Assembly (NCBI GenBank): GCA_963705285.1
Contig: OY970066.1
Location: 2,790,001 to 2,854,000 of the forward strand
From: JACMLD01 sp963705285
Lineage (GTDB): Bacteria; Bacteroidota; Bacteroidia; Chitinophagales; Chitinophagaceae
Length of the DNA stretch: 64,000 nt
Direction of reading: 5' to 3'
Both the position numbers and the translations under genes were made by a program. The notes under the pieces are model-generated. The model worked only from the letters and a program-made list of their open reading frames with translations, ran no database searches and was not told the DNA's origin. How positions within the stretch are numbered: the stretch's first letter is position 1; each line of letters begins with the position of its first letter. Shown here piece after piece: positions 8,626-17,559 of the stretch.

Positions 8626-11547
8626 CTATCGTTTTATAAATTTTAGTGTCTGCTGCCTGCTATCTTTATAAATGCTCAGCAGGTAAATGCCCGGCGCAAG
8701 CCGGCTGATGTCCACAGGTTGTAACCCTAGGGCGATTGTTTGTTGTTGTACAATTTTGCCATTCATGTCATGCACCTGCAGCAAGCTTTGGTTTGCCAAT
8801 CCGTCTATGTACAATTTGTCTGCAGCGGGGTTGGGGTGAACTGCCAGCGTTGCATTTGCCGGTGCTGACCTTAATGAAACAATTTTGCTATAAGAAAACT
8901 TAGTATCATTATCCACTTGTAACACCCTAAAATAATGCAGGCTGGGGTTGTTAACCGGTACGGTGCATTGGTAACTGGTAGCGGCGGTGGCAGCAACGGT
9001 ACATGCGTTGGTGAAAGCAATGCCATCATCACTTTGTTGTACAGTGTATTCTTTTACGTTGTGCTGATCGGTCACCTGCCAATTTACCCGTATGTTTTTT
9101 GCGTCGGTATATTGCGCCTGCACGCCCAGCCAGGTTACCGGCAACGCGGCTGCGGCTCTCTGAATAAAGAAGTTGCTGAAGCTTGTCACCACTATTTCCA
9201 GGTAGTATCCGCCATCAACAGCTTTCCATGCTACGGGCATTACTTCAACATCGCCAGCGGCGGGGATATACTCAACCGGTACCGTATTGGTGTTGTTAAT
9301 TTGTTTGATAACGCTTAATGAACCCGGGTCTGTAATAGCAGGGTCTGCTGCTTTCAACGCATTGAACTGCGCCGTGGTAAAGTAGAGACGTATATTGATG
9401 CTGGCGCTGCCATTGGGGTTATTTTCGGGGTTGATGGTATAGTTGCGGTTCAGGTAAGGCTTGCCGTTACTGGTACGAATGGTGGATGTATTTTCGAAAA
9501 TGCCGGTAGGTACAGCTCCCAAAAAGAAATTGTCTTCTATTTCAGCAACCGGAGAGTAAGTACCTGTAGTTGTATTGCCAGCCTCTATGGCGGTAAATTT
9601 TTTACTGGTGCCAGAGAGGAAGATGGGGTTGGCAAAGTTGGTACCGTACACCAGTGGCTGTACAGATTTGCCGGGCGGGAGATAACCGGCTACATTTAGC
9701 TGATCCAAGTGGCGCATAAATACATCGTTGCCCGTGCCTGTACCGCCATTGCGACCGTCCGTCCAGGCAATGACGCCGGTACCATCTGCAGGGTCCACAC
9801 ACGCAAATGCCTGGCCGGGGTATACATACATATTGTTGATCATAGGCGATGCAATAGGTTTACCCATGGCCCCCCAGGCCAGTTGCGCATTTTGCAAAAT
9901 AGGGCTCACCCTGGTATACCTTCCTTCTTCCACAATATGAAATAACGCATTGCCGGTATTGTTGGCAGTAACCAATGGAAAATCATAGCCTATTGAGCTT
10001 CCACCAAAGCCCGTGCGTATTTCGCTGCCAATAATTTCTCCCTTCTTACCACCGGTTTCATATGTAAAACGGTATTGGCCCGTGCCGGCATTTTCAATAC
10101 GAAGGTGCTGCAGCAATACTTTTCTGAAATTATCAGCGGCTTTTTCCTGCACCAATGCGCTGGTGTACAAGTGGCCACCGCCGCTCGACAGCGAAAAATC
10201 ATAAATGGACGCCCCGGCTGCCAGTATAGAATCACGGAAATAATAGAACGTGTCCAAACCTGCCGGTTTTGCGAGGTTGTACCCAAAAAGCGGGTTGTTA
10301 TTTGAAGCTCGCTGGTAGGGTATGGCATCAAATTTTTCATCCATAAACGCAGTGGCAAACACAGGTGGATCAGATATAACATTATTGATCAGCTCCCTTT
10401 TGTTAGATGCTATCAACTCTATGTTAATATTGCCCGGCGTGGCAACTGTTGCACCCTTAGGATAATTATAACTGAGAGCACCCTGGTCAATTAACTGGAA
10501 CCCCTGAGAGATGACGATGTAATCTGTCCACACGTTATAACCGGCAGGACTGGTACAATTGGCGTCCAGAAAATTCCATCTTAGTTTATACAATACATCC
10601 ACATCGCCTTTTTTATAGGTAGATGTTTGCGTATAAGGATTACCGCTAGGGTAAATCAAGGTAACGTTTATTGTTTGGTCTTTTTTTGCTTTCCACAATT
10701 TGTTATAACAAAGCATGTTTCCCTGCGAACCGATATTTCCGCTCATGTTGATAACAACACTGCAATTGCCCTGCAGATCCGGCCAGATATTGTAATCAAT
10801 TACTGTTGTACCCGGGTATACCAGTTCCCATCTTGATGCGCCAACGCAGGGTCCGTTCACTTGCCGGCTGATGGCGTTTTCATTCATGCGCCCTGAGCCA
10901 TACCTTTTCATGGTTCCATTCTCATCTTTATAGTTGTGAATGTACACGTAATCACCATTGGTACTGCCTGTGTTTACATAGGCCACATAGAAACCGCCTT
11001 CATCATCGGCAATGAGTTGCGGGGCAGCATAATTTTCAGACAGCCCGGATGCTGTTTGCGCCACTATATAACCCGGCCCGCCGAATACCCGGTTACCCGT
11101 TGGCGTAAGGTGCTGAACACAAATTCTTTTCCAGGCGTATGTGGCAATACTGTCATCGGTATAGGTAATGTACAAACCTCCGGCATTATCGCTGGCCGCT
11201 ACCCTGCGATTGCGGTAATCCTGGTTAGAACTGAAGGTGAACTGCTGGTTGTTGGTACCTGCAGAAACAGGTACGCCACTGGTAGCCCACAGGCGGTTGC
11301 CATCTTTGTCGTACTTCTGAATAAACACCTGGGTGCGCTCGTAAAACCCGAGGCGCTTATCTTCCCATATAAAAAAGTAACCATTGTCCGGAAAGCTTTT
11401 GATCACCATTCCATGAAACTGGTCGCCTGTTTGCACACAAACCTGCATGTGCTGGTCGTCTGTAAAAAGGTTGGTGGTATTGGTCCACTGGGCATGGGCC
11501 GCCATTGTGTTTGTAATGACAAACAAAAAAGTAAACAGCTTTTTCAT
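8626..11547 (-). CDS. Large exported protein with T9SS type A sorting domain
   Basis: I use the ATG at 11547 (MKKLFTFLFVI), which opens a clean signal peptide ending AHAQ; a TTG three codons upstream also fits the frame. The 973-residue product has a long N-terminal region with propeller-like repeats mentioning no known catalytic motif. A beta-sandwich near the C-terminus follows (LPVTWLGVQAQYTD, VNWQVTDQHNVKEYTVQQS), and the protein ends in a type A sorting domain (VHPNPAADKLYIDG, LAPGIYLLSIY, LKFIKR). It is therefore exported by Sec, then across the outer membrane by T9SS, and anchored or released at the surface. The specific role is unknown. Confidence 0.88.
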   Translation of the reverse strand: MKKLFTFLFVITNTMAAHAQWTNTTNLFTDDQHMQVCVQTGDQFHGMVIKSFPDNGYFFIWEDKRLGFYERTQVFIQKYDKDGNRLWATSGVPVSAGTNNQQFTFSSNQDYRNRRVAASDNAGGLYITYTDDSIATYAWKRICVQHLTPTGNRVFGGPGYIVAQTASGLSENYAAPQLIADDEGGFYVAYVNTGSTNGDYVYIHNYKDENGTMKRYGSGRMNENAISRQVNGPCVGASRWELVYPGTTVIDYNIWPDLQGNCSVVINMSGNIGSQGNMLCYNKLWKAKKDQTINVTLIYPSGNPYTQTSTYKKGDVDVLYKLRWNFLDANCTSPAGYNVWTDYIVISQGFQLIDQGALSYNYPKGATVATPGNINIELIASNKRELINNVISDPPVFATAFMDEKFDAIPYQRASNNNPLFGYNLAKPAGLDTFYYFRDSILAAGASIYDFSLSSGGGHLYTSALVQEKAADNFRKVLLQHLRIENAGTGQYRFTYETGGKKGEIIGSEIRTGFGGSSIGYDFPLVTANNTGNALFHIVEEGRYTRVSPILQNAQLAWGAMGKPIASPMINNMYVYPGQAFACVDPADGTGVIAWTDGRNGGTGTGNDVFMRHLDQLNVAGYLPPGKSVQPLVYGTNFANPIFLSGTSKKFTAIEAGNTTTGTYSPVAEIEDNFFLGAVPTGIFENTSTIRTSNGKPYLNRNYTINPENNPNGSASINIRLYFTTAQFNALKAADPAITDPGSLSVIKQINNTNTVPVEYIPAAGDVEVMPVAWKAVDGGYYLEIVVTSFSNFFIQRAAAALPVTWLGVQAQYTDAKNIRVNWQVTDQHNVKEYTVQQSDDGIAFTNACTVAATAATSYQCTVPVNNPSLHYFRVLQVDNDTKFSYSKIVSLRSAPANATLAVHPNPAADKLYIDGLANQSLLQVHDMNGKIVQQQTIALGLQPVDISRLAPGIYLLSIYKDSRQQTLKFIKR

Positions 11548-11638
11548 AACTAACAATTTGAGGGTATAACAAACTTACAGAGGAGCCAGTGTGGTTATTT
11601 TCGCAATCGACCAACAACCATTTTTCTAGACAAACGGG

Positions 11639-12124
11639 CTATTTCCGTTGTGCAAAGCGGAAAAAACCATCCGTTACTTCAAATGTTTTTCCCTTGCCGT
11701 TGTTATTGGCGGTGAAATGAAATATGCCTTCAATCCATTCATCCGTCACTTTAGTTATTTCCATGCTGCCGGTGCGGCCTCCGTAAAAATTAGGGTCATC
11801 TGCTATGGAAAGATCCACGGCATTGCCTTCGCCAAAGATAGATTTCTCACCCATCTTATAATGATAAGGCAGGCCAATGTAAGCGTCGCCTACGTATCCA
11901 ATAATGCGATGTGCAGCTTGTGGCGGCATCAGCGAAACGGCTGCCCAGGGTTTGCCATTTATTTTAGCGGTCATGGTCCAGCCGCCGCTTTTGGTGGGTA
12001 TAGTGCCGGGCCGTGCAGCTGTAATGGCGTTTTTTAGCGCAACCGCCTGATCGCGCGCACCTGGCTGACTGTTGCAGGCACTGAGGCAAAAGCACATGAT
12101 GGTGGAAAGGATTACAAGTTTCAT
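11639..12124 (-). CDS. Small lipoprotein, DUF6252-like
   Basis: The protein has 161 residues. Its N-terminus MKLVILSTIMCFCLSAC carries a lipobox (LSAC), so it is a lipoprotein. The mature part has TMTAKINGKPWAA near the front and ends GIFHFTA, then TDGFFRF. That pattern matches the small beta-rich DUF6252-type lipoproteins of Bacteroidota (a 'G-x-F-x-F-T-A' strand and a terminal 'T-x-G-x-F' strand). Family membership is by eye only. It is on the same strand as the T9SS gene but 91 bp upstream of it, and may or may not be co-transcribed. Confidence 0.75.
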   Translation of the reverse strand: MKLVILSTIMCFCLSACNSQPGARDQAVALKNAITAARPGTIPTKSGGWTMTAKINGKPWAAVSLMPPQAAHRIIGYVGDAYIGLPYHYKMGEKSIFGEGNAVDLSIADDPNFYGGRTGSMEITKVTDEWIEGIFHFTANNNGKGKTFEVTDGFFRFAQRK

Positions 12125-12395
12125 TGTGTATGTTTTGTATGATGAAATACTTTACGGATGATGGCTACAGTGTTACTTTATTGTTGCCCTGCGGCGTGGA
12201 GTGCCGACACATCCATTTGGGATTGCTTTTATTGGTCCTCCTGCACAAACTTACCATCACACATGACCGTTTTTTCCCACCAATCGCCCAACAACAGGTT
12301 TAGTAGACGAACAGCCAGGAAATAACCGGTTTGTGGTAACAAATACATATCGTTAAAAATTGTAAATTGTACGCGTGGCAACAAATGTGCAAGCA

Positions 12396-13115
12396 ATGGA
12401 CCCTAAGAAAAAGAATTATACCTGTGTTATTGTGGATGATAATGAGCTGGACCGGCTTACGGTAGTGTCTTATGTGCGGAGATACCCGTTTTTGTATGCC
12501 GCCGGCATATTTGAATCGGCAGAACAGGCCCTGGCGTACATTCAGAAAAATGAACCGCCCGATGTGCTTTTTCTTGATATTGATATGCCGGGCATGAATG
12601 GGCTTGAATTGAGAAAGCAATTGTCGCAAATACCTGCCTGTATATTTGTAACATCACACCCCGAGTTTGCACTGGAAGGTTTTGAAACTGCGGCATTGGA
12701 TTATATCGTAAAACCGCTGAAAGCAGACCGTTTTGCCAAAGCCATGGAAAGGCTGGAGCAATTTCTGGAGGTGCATCACAAAGCCGAGCTGCTGGATTAC
12801 ACCCTGGGCGAGGATACACTTTTTATTAAAGACGGACACCAGCACATCAAACTGCGGTTACATGAAATTATTTACCTGGAAGCATTAAAAGACTACACCG
12901 GTATTGTAACCGATAAAAAGAAATACTGTGTATTAACGCCGCTGGGTAACCTGTTAAAAGAAAAAGCTTTTCAAACGTTTATACGCATCCATCGCAGTTA
13001 TGCTATTCAAAAACATTATATCAAACAAATATCTTCACGCGAGGTTTTGGTAAACGACAAGCTGTTGCCGGTGGGCAGAAGCTATAAAGAATCGGTGGAG
13101 CGGTTATTATCATAA
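12396..13115 (+). CDS. LytTR-family response regulator
   Basis: I take the ATG at 12396 (MDPKKKNYTC) over a GTG seven codons upstream, because the receiver core begins at residue 10. The receiver domain has VIVDDNE, phospho-acceptor Asp61 (LFLDIDMPGMNG), the Thr of VTSHPEFALEGF and the Lys in YIVKPL. The C-terminal half (about 135-239) is a LytTR DNA-binding domain (IIYLEALKDYTGI, FIRIHRSYAIQ, LPVGRSYKE). It sits 52 bp upstream of a TPR histidine kinase on the same strand, so the two probably form one regulatory pair. LytTR proteins bind pairs of direct repeats; no targets are visible here. Confidence 0.93.
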   Translation: MDPKKKNYTCVIVDDNELDRLTVVSYVRRYPFLYAAGIFESAEQALAYIQKNEPPDVLFLDIDMPGMNGLELRKQLSQIPACIFVTSHPEFALEGFETAALDYIVKPLKADRFAKAMERLEQFLEVHHKAELLDYTLGEDTLFIKDGHQHIKLRLHEIIYLEALKDYTGIVTDKKKYCVLTPLGNLLKEKAFQTFIRIHRSYAIQKHYIKQISSREVLVNDKLLPVGRSYKESVERLLS

Positions 13116-13167
13116 TTTAGGAATGCGTTGAAAATAATTGACTGAGGCATCGCTATAAAAACATTAG

Positions 13168-15156
13168 ATGAAAAAACTGTTGACGGGTTTTTTGTTATTG
13201 GTCGGTTGCCAATTGTATGTGCAGGCGCAGAAACCGGCTGAGCTGGATTCGATGTTAAAAGTATTGGCTTCACTAAAAGATGATACCAACAAGGTGAAAA
13301 CGCTCAGCAGGATTTCGCAGTATTATTATACAGTGGAGCCGATAAAGAGTTTTCCCTATGCCAACAAGGCATTGGAGCTCGCTGAAAAAATAAAATGGAA
13401 AAAAGGAATTGCCAATCTCAATAATAATATCGGCTTATTTTTAAGCGATACCGGTAACAATGTGCTGGGAAGAAAGTATTATGAGAAAAGTTATGCGCTG
13501 AACCTTGAATTGAATTCCAAAGCCAACCAGGTAAACAACCTCAACAATATTGGCAGAAGTTATATGGTTGAATCTGCCCATACCATTGCGGCGGATAATT
13601 TTTTTAAAGCCCTTGGCATTGCGGAATCGTTGCAGGATAATGACCTTATTTCGCTGGTTGCAGGAAATCTTGCCAATTGTTTTAGTGTACAGAAAGATTA
13701 TCGTAAGGCGGCCAGCTATGCTGAAATGGAACTTGATTACGGCACGCGCGCACAAAATTCGCGTCGCATCATTCATGCACAAATGGCGTTGGGCAGTGCA
13801 AAATATCAGTTGAAGGATACCATCGGTGCAAAGGAATTTGCCGGCAAGGCCCTTAAACTGGCAGAGGAAACGCACAATAAGGTAGATGAAACAAAAGTGC
13901 TGATTAACCTCGCTAATTATTATAATCCTGATTACAGTAAGCAGATTGAACTCATGCTTCGTGCAGGCAAAATTATTGATGAAATTAATCCCGGTTCTGA
14001 AAGCGCGCTTGTGAACAACGCCAATTTAGGCGAGGCCTATATCAACAAAGCAACAGAGGTTTCAGGTACGGAAAAAGCAACTTACCTGAAAAAAGCAGAT
14101 GCGTGTTTAGTGCGTGCAAAAATGCTGGCGGAAAGAGCTAACAGTCCCGGTTACCTGGCCAATATTCAAAAAATGCTGGAACACCTGGAAGAAGAAAGAG
14201 GAAATTACAAAGCAGCACTGGATTATTTCAAAAAAGCAACGGCCACCAACGATTCGCTCTATTCGCAGGAGAAGAAAAATGAAATAGCGGGGTTGGAAGG
14301 AAAACACAACCTGGCGGTAAAGGATAACGAGATTGCCATTAATAGATTGATGCTGGCTAACCAGCGTAAAACACAATGGGGTTTGATAGCCGGTCTTGCC
14401 TTGCTGGTGGTGATTGGGGCATTGCTTTACCTGCAAAGCCGCAACCGTAAAAAAACAAATACCACCCTGATGGTGCTGAACAACCAGCTGGATGAAGCCA
14501 ATAAAGTAAAAGCGCGTTTCTTTAGTATTCTCAGCCACGATCTGCGGAGCCCGATTGTAAACCTGGTGCATTTTCTGCAACTGCAAAAAGACAGTCCTGA
14601 TTTATTGAGCGAAGCGCAGCAACAGAAACACCGCCAGCAAATCAGCGATGCCGCAGAAAGTTTGCTGAACAATATGGAGGCCATGTTGCTGTGGAGCAAA
14701 GAGCAGATGGAAAGCTTCCGCCCCAACATAAGACACTTGCCTGTGCAGGATCTCTTCACGTATATCGACAGTTTCTTTTCATCGCACAATGTATCTATTA
14801 ACTTTGAGGCGCCGGACGGCTTGATGGTATTGGCAGACGAAAACTACCTTCGCACCATAATGCAGAACCTCACCTCCAATGCCATTCGCGCAGTAAAGGA
14901 CGTACCCGGCGGAACCATTTTGTGGAAAGCAAACAACGAAGGAAACAATACGGTGTTATCTATAACAGACAACGGCCCGGGTATTGCCGAAGCAAAGGCA
15001 AAGACATTGTTTGATGAAACGGTTTCAGGCAATGCCCGCAACGGGCTGGGGCTGCACCTGGTGCGAGACCTGGCCAAAGCCATCCGGTATTCAATAGAAG
15101 TACAATCTTCACCTGGCAAGGGCACCACGTTTGTTTTGCTGGCAGCAAACTCATAA
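13168..15156 (+). CDS. TPR-containing sensor histidine kinase
   Basis: The protein has 662 residues. A signal or membrane anchor (MKKLLTGFLLLVG) is followed by about 350 residues of TPR-like helical repeats placed outside the cytoplasm. A coiled region comes next, then one membrane helix near 404-424 (GLIAGLALLVVIGALLYL) and a kinase core. The H-box is SILSHDLRSP with His457, the N-box is QNLTSNAIRA, and the G boxes are DNGPGIAE and NGLGLHLVRDLA. It is a HisKA/HATPase_c kinase although its partner is a LytTR regulator, which more often pairs with kinases of the LytS type. Signals are presumably sensed by protein-protein contact through the TPRs. Confidence 0.93.
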   Translation: MKKLLTGFLLLVGCQLYVQAQKPAELDSMLKVLASLKDDTNKVKTLSRISQYYYTVEPIKSFPYANKALELAEKIKWKKGIANLNNNIGLFLSDTGNNVLGRKYYEKSYALNLELNSKANQVNNLNNIGRSYMVESAHTIAADNFFKALGIAESLQDNDLISLVAGNLANCFSVQKDYRKAASYAEMELDYGTRAQNSRRIIHAQMALGSAKYQLKDTIGAKEFAGKALKLAEETHNKVDETKVLINLANYYNPDYSKQIELMLRAGKIIDEINPGSESALVNNANLGEAYINKATEVSGTEKATYLKKADACLVRAKMLAERANSPGYLANIQKMLEHLEEERGNYKAALDYFKKATATNDSLYSQEKKNEIAGLEGKHNLAVKDNEIAINRLMLANQRKTQWGLIAGLALLVVIGALLYLQSRNRKKTNTTLMVLNNQLDEANKVKARFFSILSHDLRSPIVNLVHFLQLQKDSPDLLSEAQQQKHRQQISDAAESLLNNMEAMLLWSKEQMESFRPNIRHLPVQDLFTYIDSFFSSHNVSINFEAPDGLMVLADENYLRTIMQNLTSNAIRAVKDVPGGTILWKANNEGNNTVLSITDNGPGIAEAKAKTLFDETVSGNARNGLGLHLVRDLAKAIRYSIEVQSSPGKGTTFVLLAANS

Positions 15157-15179
15157 AAAGTGCGGGTGCTACACCAGAT

Positions 15180-16043
15180 TTATTTTACCTGGTTCATAAA
15201 TGTTTTCCGGTAATTGAGCGGACTGTATTTGGTGCGGTCTTTAAATGTTTTGTAAAAATTAGACATGTCATTGAAGCCGCTGTCGAACCCCACCTGTACA
15301 ATGGACTTCTCAGTATTGATTAATTGCCCGATGGCAAAATCGATCCGGTAATCGTTGACTACTTCTATAAAAGTTTTACGGGTTATTTTTTTAAAATATT
15401 TACAAAATGCTTCTGGCGTCATATTAACCCGCGATGCAACGGCAGTCAGCGAAATAGGACGCTGAAAACTTTCCACCACGTATGCCATGGCGGCATGAAT
15501 TCTTTCCTGCTCATTCAATGATAGCAAAGGATAAGCATGTTGATTTTCCAGTAATACATAGTCTTTGGTGCCAGCCAGTTGGTGCAAGACAGATAAAACA
15601 TCCAATAATTGGTTAAATGAATCCGGTTCATCGGGTATATGCTGTATTTGCTGGCGTGCCGCTAACGTATTGCCTGTAAATTGAATGCCATGGCTGCTGT
15701 TATTGAGCAAACGCAGTATGCTTTTTGTTTCGGGTGCCGAAAAGAATCCATCGCCCAGAAATGATTGCTGAAACTGTATTACAACCGACACGGATTTTTT
15801 GGTGCCGGATGCTTTTGCAGACTTCCAGCAATGGGGCAGGTTGCTGCCAAGCAGCACCAGGTCGCCGGCCGCATAATCATTCATGTGCGAACCAACATAA
15901 CGTTTACCTGTACCCGAAACGATGAGCGTTAACTCGTATTCAGGATGAAAATGGTAGGGTGCGGAAAAGCTTTTCTCCTCAAACCGGCGAGCAATGAACG
16001 ATCTGTGCCTGGACGCTTTTATGGATTCAAACGACGCTTTCAA
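15180..16043 (-). CDS. AraC-family transcriptional regulator, TTG start
   Basis: The protein has 287 residues. The N-terminal 100 or so form a cupin-type sensing domain (PYHFHPEYELTLIVSG, GDLVLLGSNLPHCW). Two helix-turn-helix motifs fill the last 100 residues (LTAVASRVNMTPEAFCKYFK, then VGFDSGFNDMSNFYKTF). The frame has no ATG before the cupin domain and a stop only five codons upstream, so TTG at 16041-16043 is the only start that keeps the full domain. It is divergent from the PhyH dioxygenase with about 134 bp between the starts, and so probably controls it. Cupin-AraC proteins usually sense sugars or related small molecules. Confidence 0.92.
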   Translation of the reverse strand: MKASFESIKASRHRSFIARRFEEKSFSAPYHFHPEYELTLIVSGTGKRYVGSHMNDYAAGDLVLLGSNLPHCWKSAKASGTKKSVSVVIQFQQSFLGDGFFSAPETKSILRLLNNSSHGIQFTGNTLAARQQIQHIPDEPDSFNQLLDVLSVLHQLAGTKDYVLLENQHAYPLLSLNEQERIHAAMAYVVESFQRPISLTAVASRVNMTPEAFCKYFKKITRKTFIEVVNDYRIDFAIGQLINTEKSIVQVGFDSGFNDMSNFYKTFKDRTKYSPLNYRKTFMNQVK

Positions 16044-16177
16044 ATATTGATAATTTTATCTTTAGATCCTGTCAAGGTAGGTAATCGGGATAAAATAACC
16101 CATTTTTTAGCCAATTTTCGCATTTTTTATCCCCTGTTCATGCACGTAGTTTGTTACCTGAAGTTAAACCCAGTATT

Positions 16178-16993
16178 ATGAACGAAGTATCATTGCCATT
16201 GCTGAATAATTATATTGACCTCGATCCATTACAGGTACATGCCTTCCGCAAAAACGGCCATACGCTTGTTACGGGTGTGCTCTCTGCTGAAGAAGCGGCC
16301 GTATACAGGGGCGTTATCAATGAAGCCGCCTATAAATACAATACTGAGAAAAGAAAGCTGGAGGAACGCGATACCTATGGCAAAGCGTTTTTGCAGGTAA
16401 TGAATTTGTGGGAAGTAGACCCCCAGGTAAAACGATTTACGCTTGCAAAACGTTTTGCCAAAATTGCTGCCAACCTGCTGGGCGTGTCTAATGTACGGTT
16501 ATACCATGACCAGGCCTTGTACAAAGAACCGGGCGGCGGGCTAACTCCGTGGCACCAGGATCAATATTATTGGCCGCTGAGTACCACCAATACGGTAACC
16601 ATGTGGATGCCGCTGATGGATATTGATGAAGACATGGGCATGCTTACATTTGCCTCCCAGTCTCATACAGACGGTTTTGTAAAGAATGTAGCCATCTCAG
16701 ATGAATCTGAAGCATTGTTAGAGCAACACATCAAAGACAAGCAATACACCATTACCCGCGCCAACGCAATGAAAGCGGGAGATGCTACCTGGCATTACGG
16801 GTGGACATTACACAATGCACCCGGCAACCAATCTTCTGTTACGCGCGAAGTGATGACCGTTATTTATTTTGCCGATGGCGCCACGGTAACCAAGCCGCAA
16901 AACGAACACCAGGAGGCAGACCGGCAGCGATGGCTGGCCGGCCTTGCGCCCGGTGCGGCGGCGGCTTCTGCGCTTAACCCTTTGTTGTTGTAA
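16178..16993 (+). CDS. Phytanoyl-CoA dioxygenase (PhyH) family protein
   Basis: The ATG at 16178 is preferred to a TTG nine codons upstream; this gives 271 residues. It is a non-haem Fe(II)/2-oxoglutarate oxygenase. The metal triad is His126 and Asp128 in PWHQDQYYW plus His212 in WTLHNAPGN, and Arg223 (VTREVMTV) is placed to bind the 2-oxoglutarate carboxylate. No signal peptide is seen, so it is cytoplasmic. The substrate is unknown; related bacterial enzymes hydroxylate small acids, amino acids or sugar derivatives. The divergent AraC gene next door suggests induction by a small molecule, possibly the substrate. Confidence 0.92.
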   Translation: MNEVSLPLLNNYIDLDPLQVHAFRKNGHTLVTGVLSAEEAAVYRGVINEAAYKYNTEKRKLEERDTYGKAFLQVMNLWEVDPQVKRFTLAKRFAKIAANLLGVSNVRLYHDQALYKEPGGGLTPWHQDQYYWPLSTTNTVTMWMPLMDIDEDMGMLTFASQSHTDGFVKNVAISDESEALLEQHIKDKQYTITRANAMKAGDATWHYGWTLHNAPGNQSSVTREVMTVIYFADGATVTKPQNEHQEADRQRWLAGLAPGAAAASALNPLLL

Positions 16994-17471
16994 CTGGCAG
17001 CATCTGTTTTATTGAACTTGCCTTAACACCAGCGCTCGCTGTATGTTAAAACCTCTTATGCCGGTAGTATTCAATAAATTATTTTGAATGTTGAATTTTA
17101 AACTATTAGTGTCGGGGAAAATTATCTTATTATTCGAACACTCAGTGGTAGCCAAGGTTTTCAGTGATTTACACAAGCGGAGGCTTGCAATTGTAAAACC
17201 TGATACCAGTACGCTTTGAGATGCCTCGTTTTATCAATGTGTCAATGATCTTTCAGGGGTATTGATGAACCTTACGGTTTCCGTGAGCTTTGTACAAAAG
17301 TTGAATGATGCGATGTCTGAAATAGCTACTGCTGCTCAATTACAGGGGAAAAGGAAAACGCAGCATCGAAAAGCGTACGAGCGCCCGGCCGGCCCGAGGC
17401 CAACGTATTAAAAGGTTTATACGATTTAATCGGACGCCAGGGATTTTAAATGTTGAATTGGTATTGAACCT

Positions 17472-17524
17472 CTTTTTCTCTTTATGCTCTTTGCTATCCT
17501 TTTTCTCTTTATGCTCTTTGCTAT
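17472..17524. repeat. Two perfect 26-bp tandem copies (period 27)
   Basis: The unit begins CTTTTTCTCTTTATG and ends CTCTTTGCTAT. It is present at 17472-17497 and 17499-17524 with one C between, and a partial third start (TTCTCTTAG) follows. It lies directly upstream of the haloperoxidase promoter box. Confidence 0.85.
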
Positions 17525-17545
17525 TTCTCTTAGCGCGCTTCGCCT

Positions 17546-17553
17546 TACATTTG
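17546..17553 (+). promoter_or_regulatory. Bacteroidota -7 box TACATTTG
   Basis: The sequence TACATTTG matches the -7 consensus TAnnTTTG and ends 6 bp before the ATG at 17560. Transcription would start at or just beside the start codon, giving a nearly leaderless message. The nearest upstream TTG (17518-17520) is 25 bp away, longer than the usual 19-21 bp, so the -33 element is doubtful. Confidence 0.4.
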
Positions 17554-17559
17554 TAAACG

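Larger units (their letters stand above)
16994..17559. other. 566-bp intergenic stretch with a short tandem repeat at its end
   Basis: There is no convincing gene. A 43-codon ORF at 17088-17219 has no recognisable features. The right end holds the 26-bp tandem repeat at 17472-17524 and a -7 promoter box for the haloperoxidase gene. It separates the PhyH gene from an unrelated enzyme and probably contains the terminator of the first and the promoter of the second. Confidence 0.5.

Noticed and set aside
12229..12348. 39-codon ORF on the minus strand (ends MCDGKFVQEDQ)
   Set aside because: It has an ATG and a partly hydrophobic middle, but no recognisable family, no ribosome site and it overlaps the likely promoter region of the LytTR gene. 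It may be a gene remnant; not enough to call.
17088..17219. 43-codon ORF in the PhyH-haloperoxidase gap
   Set aside because: No motif, no promoter box or ribosome site, and ORFs of this length arise by chance.
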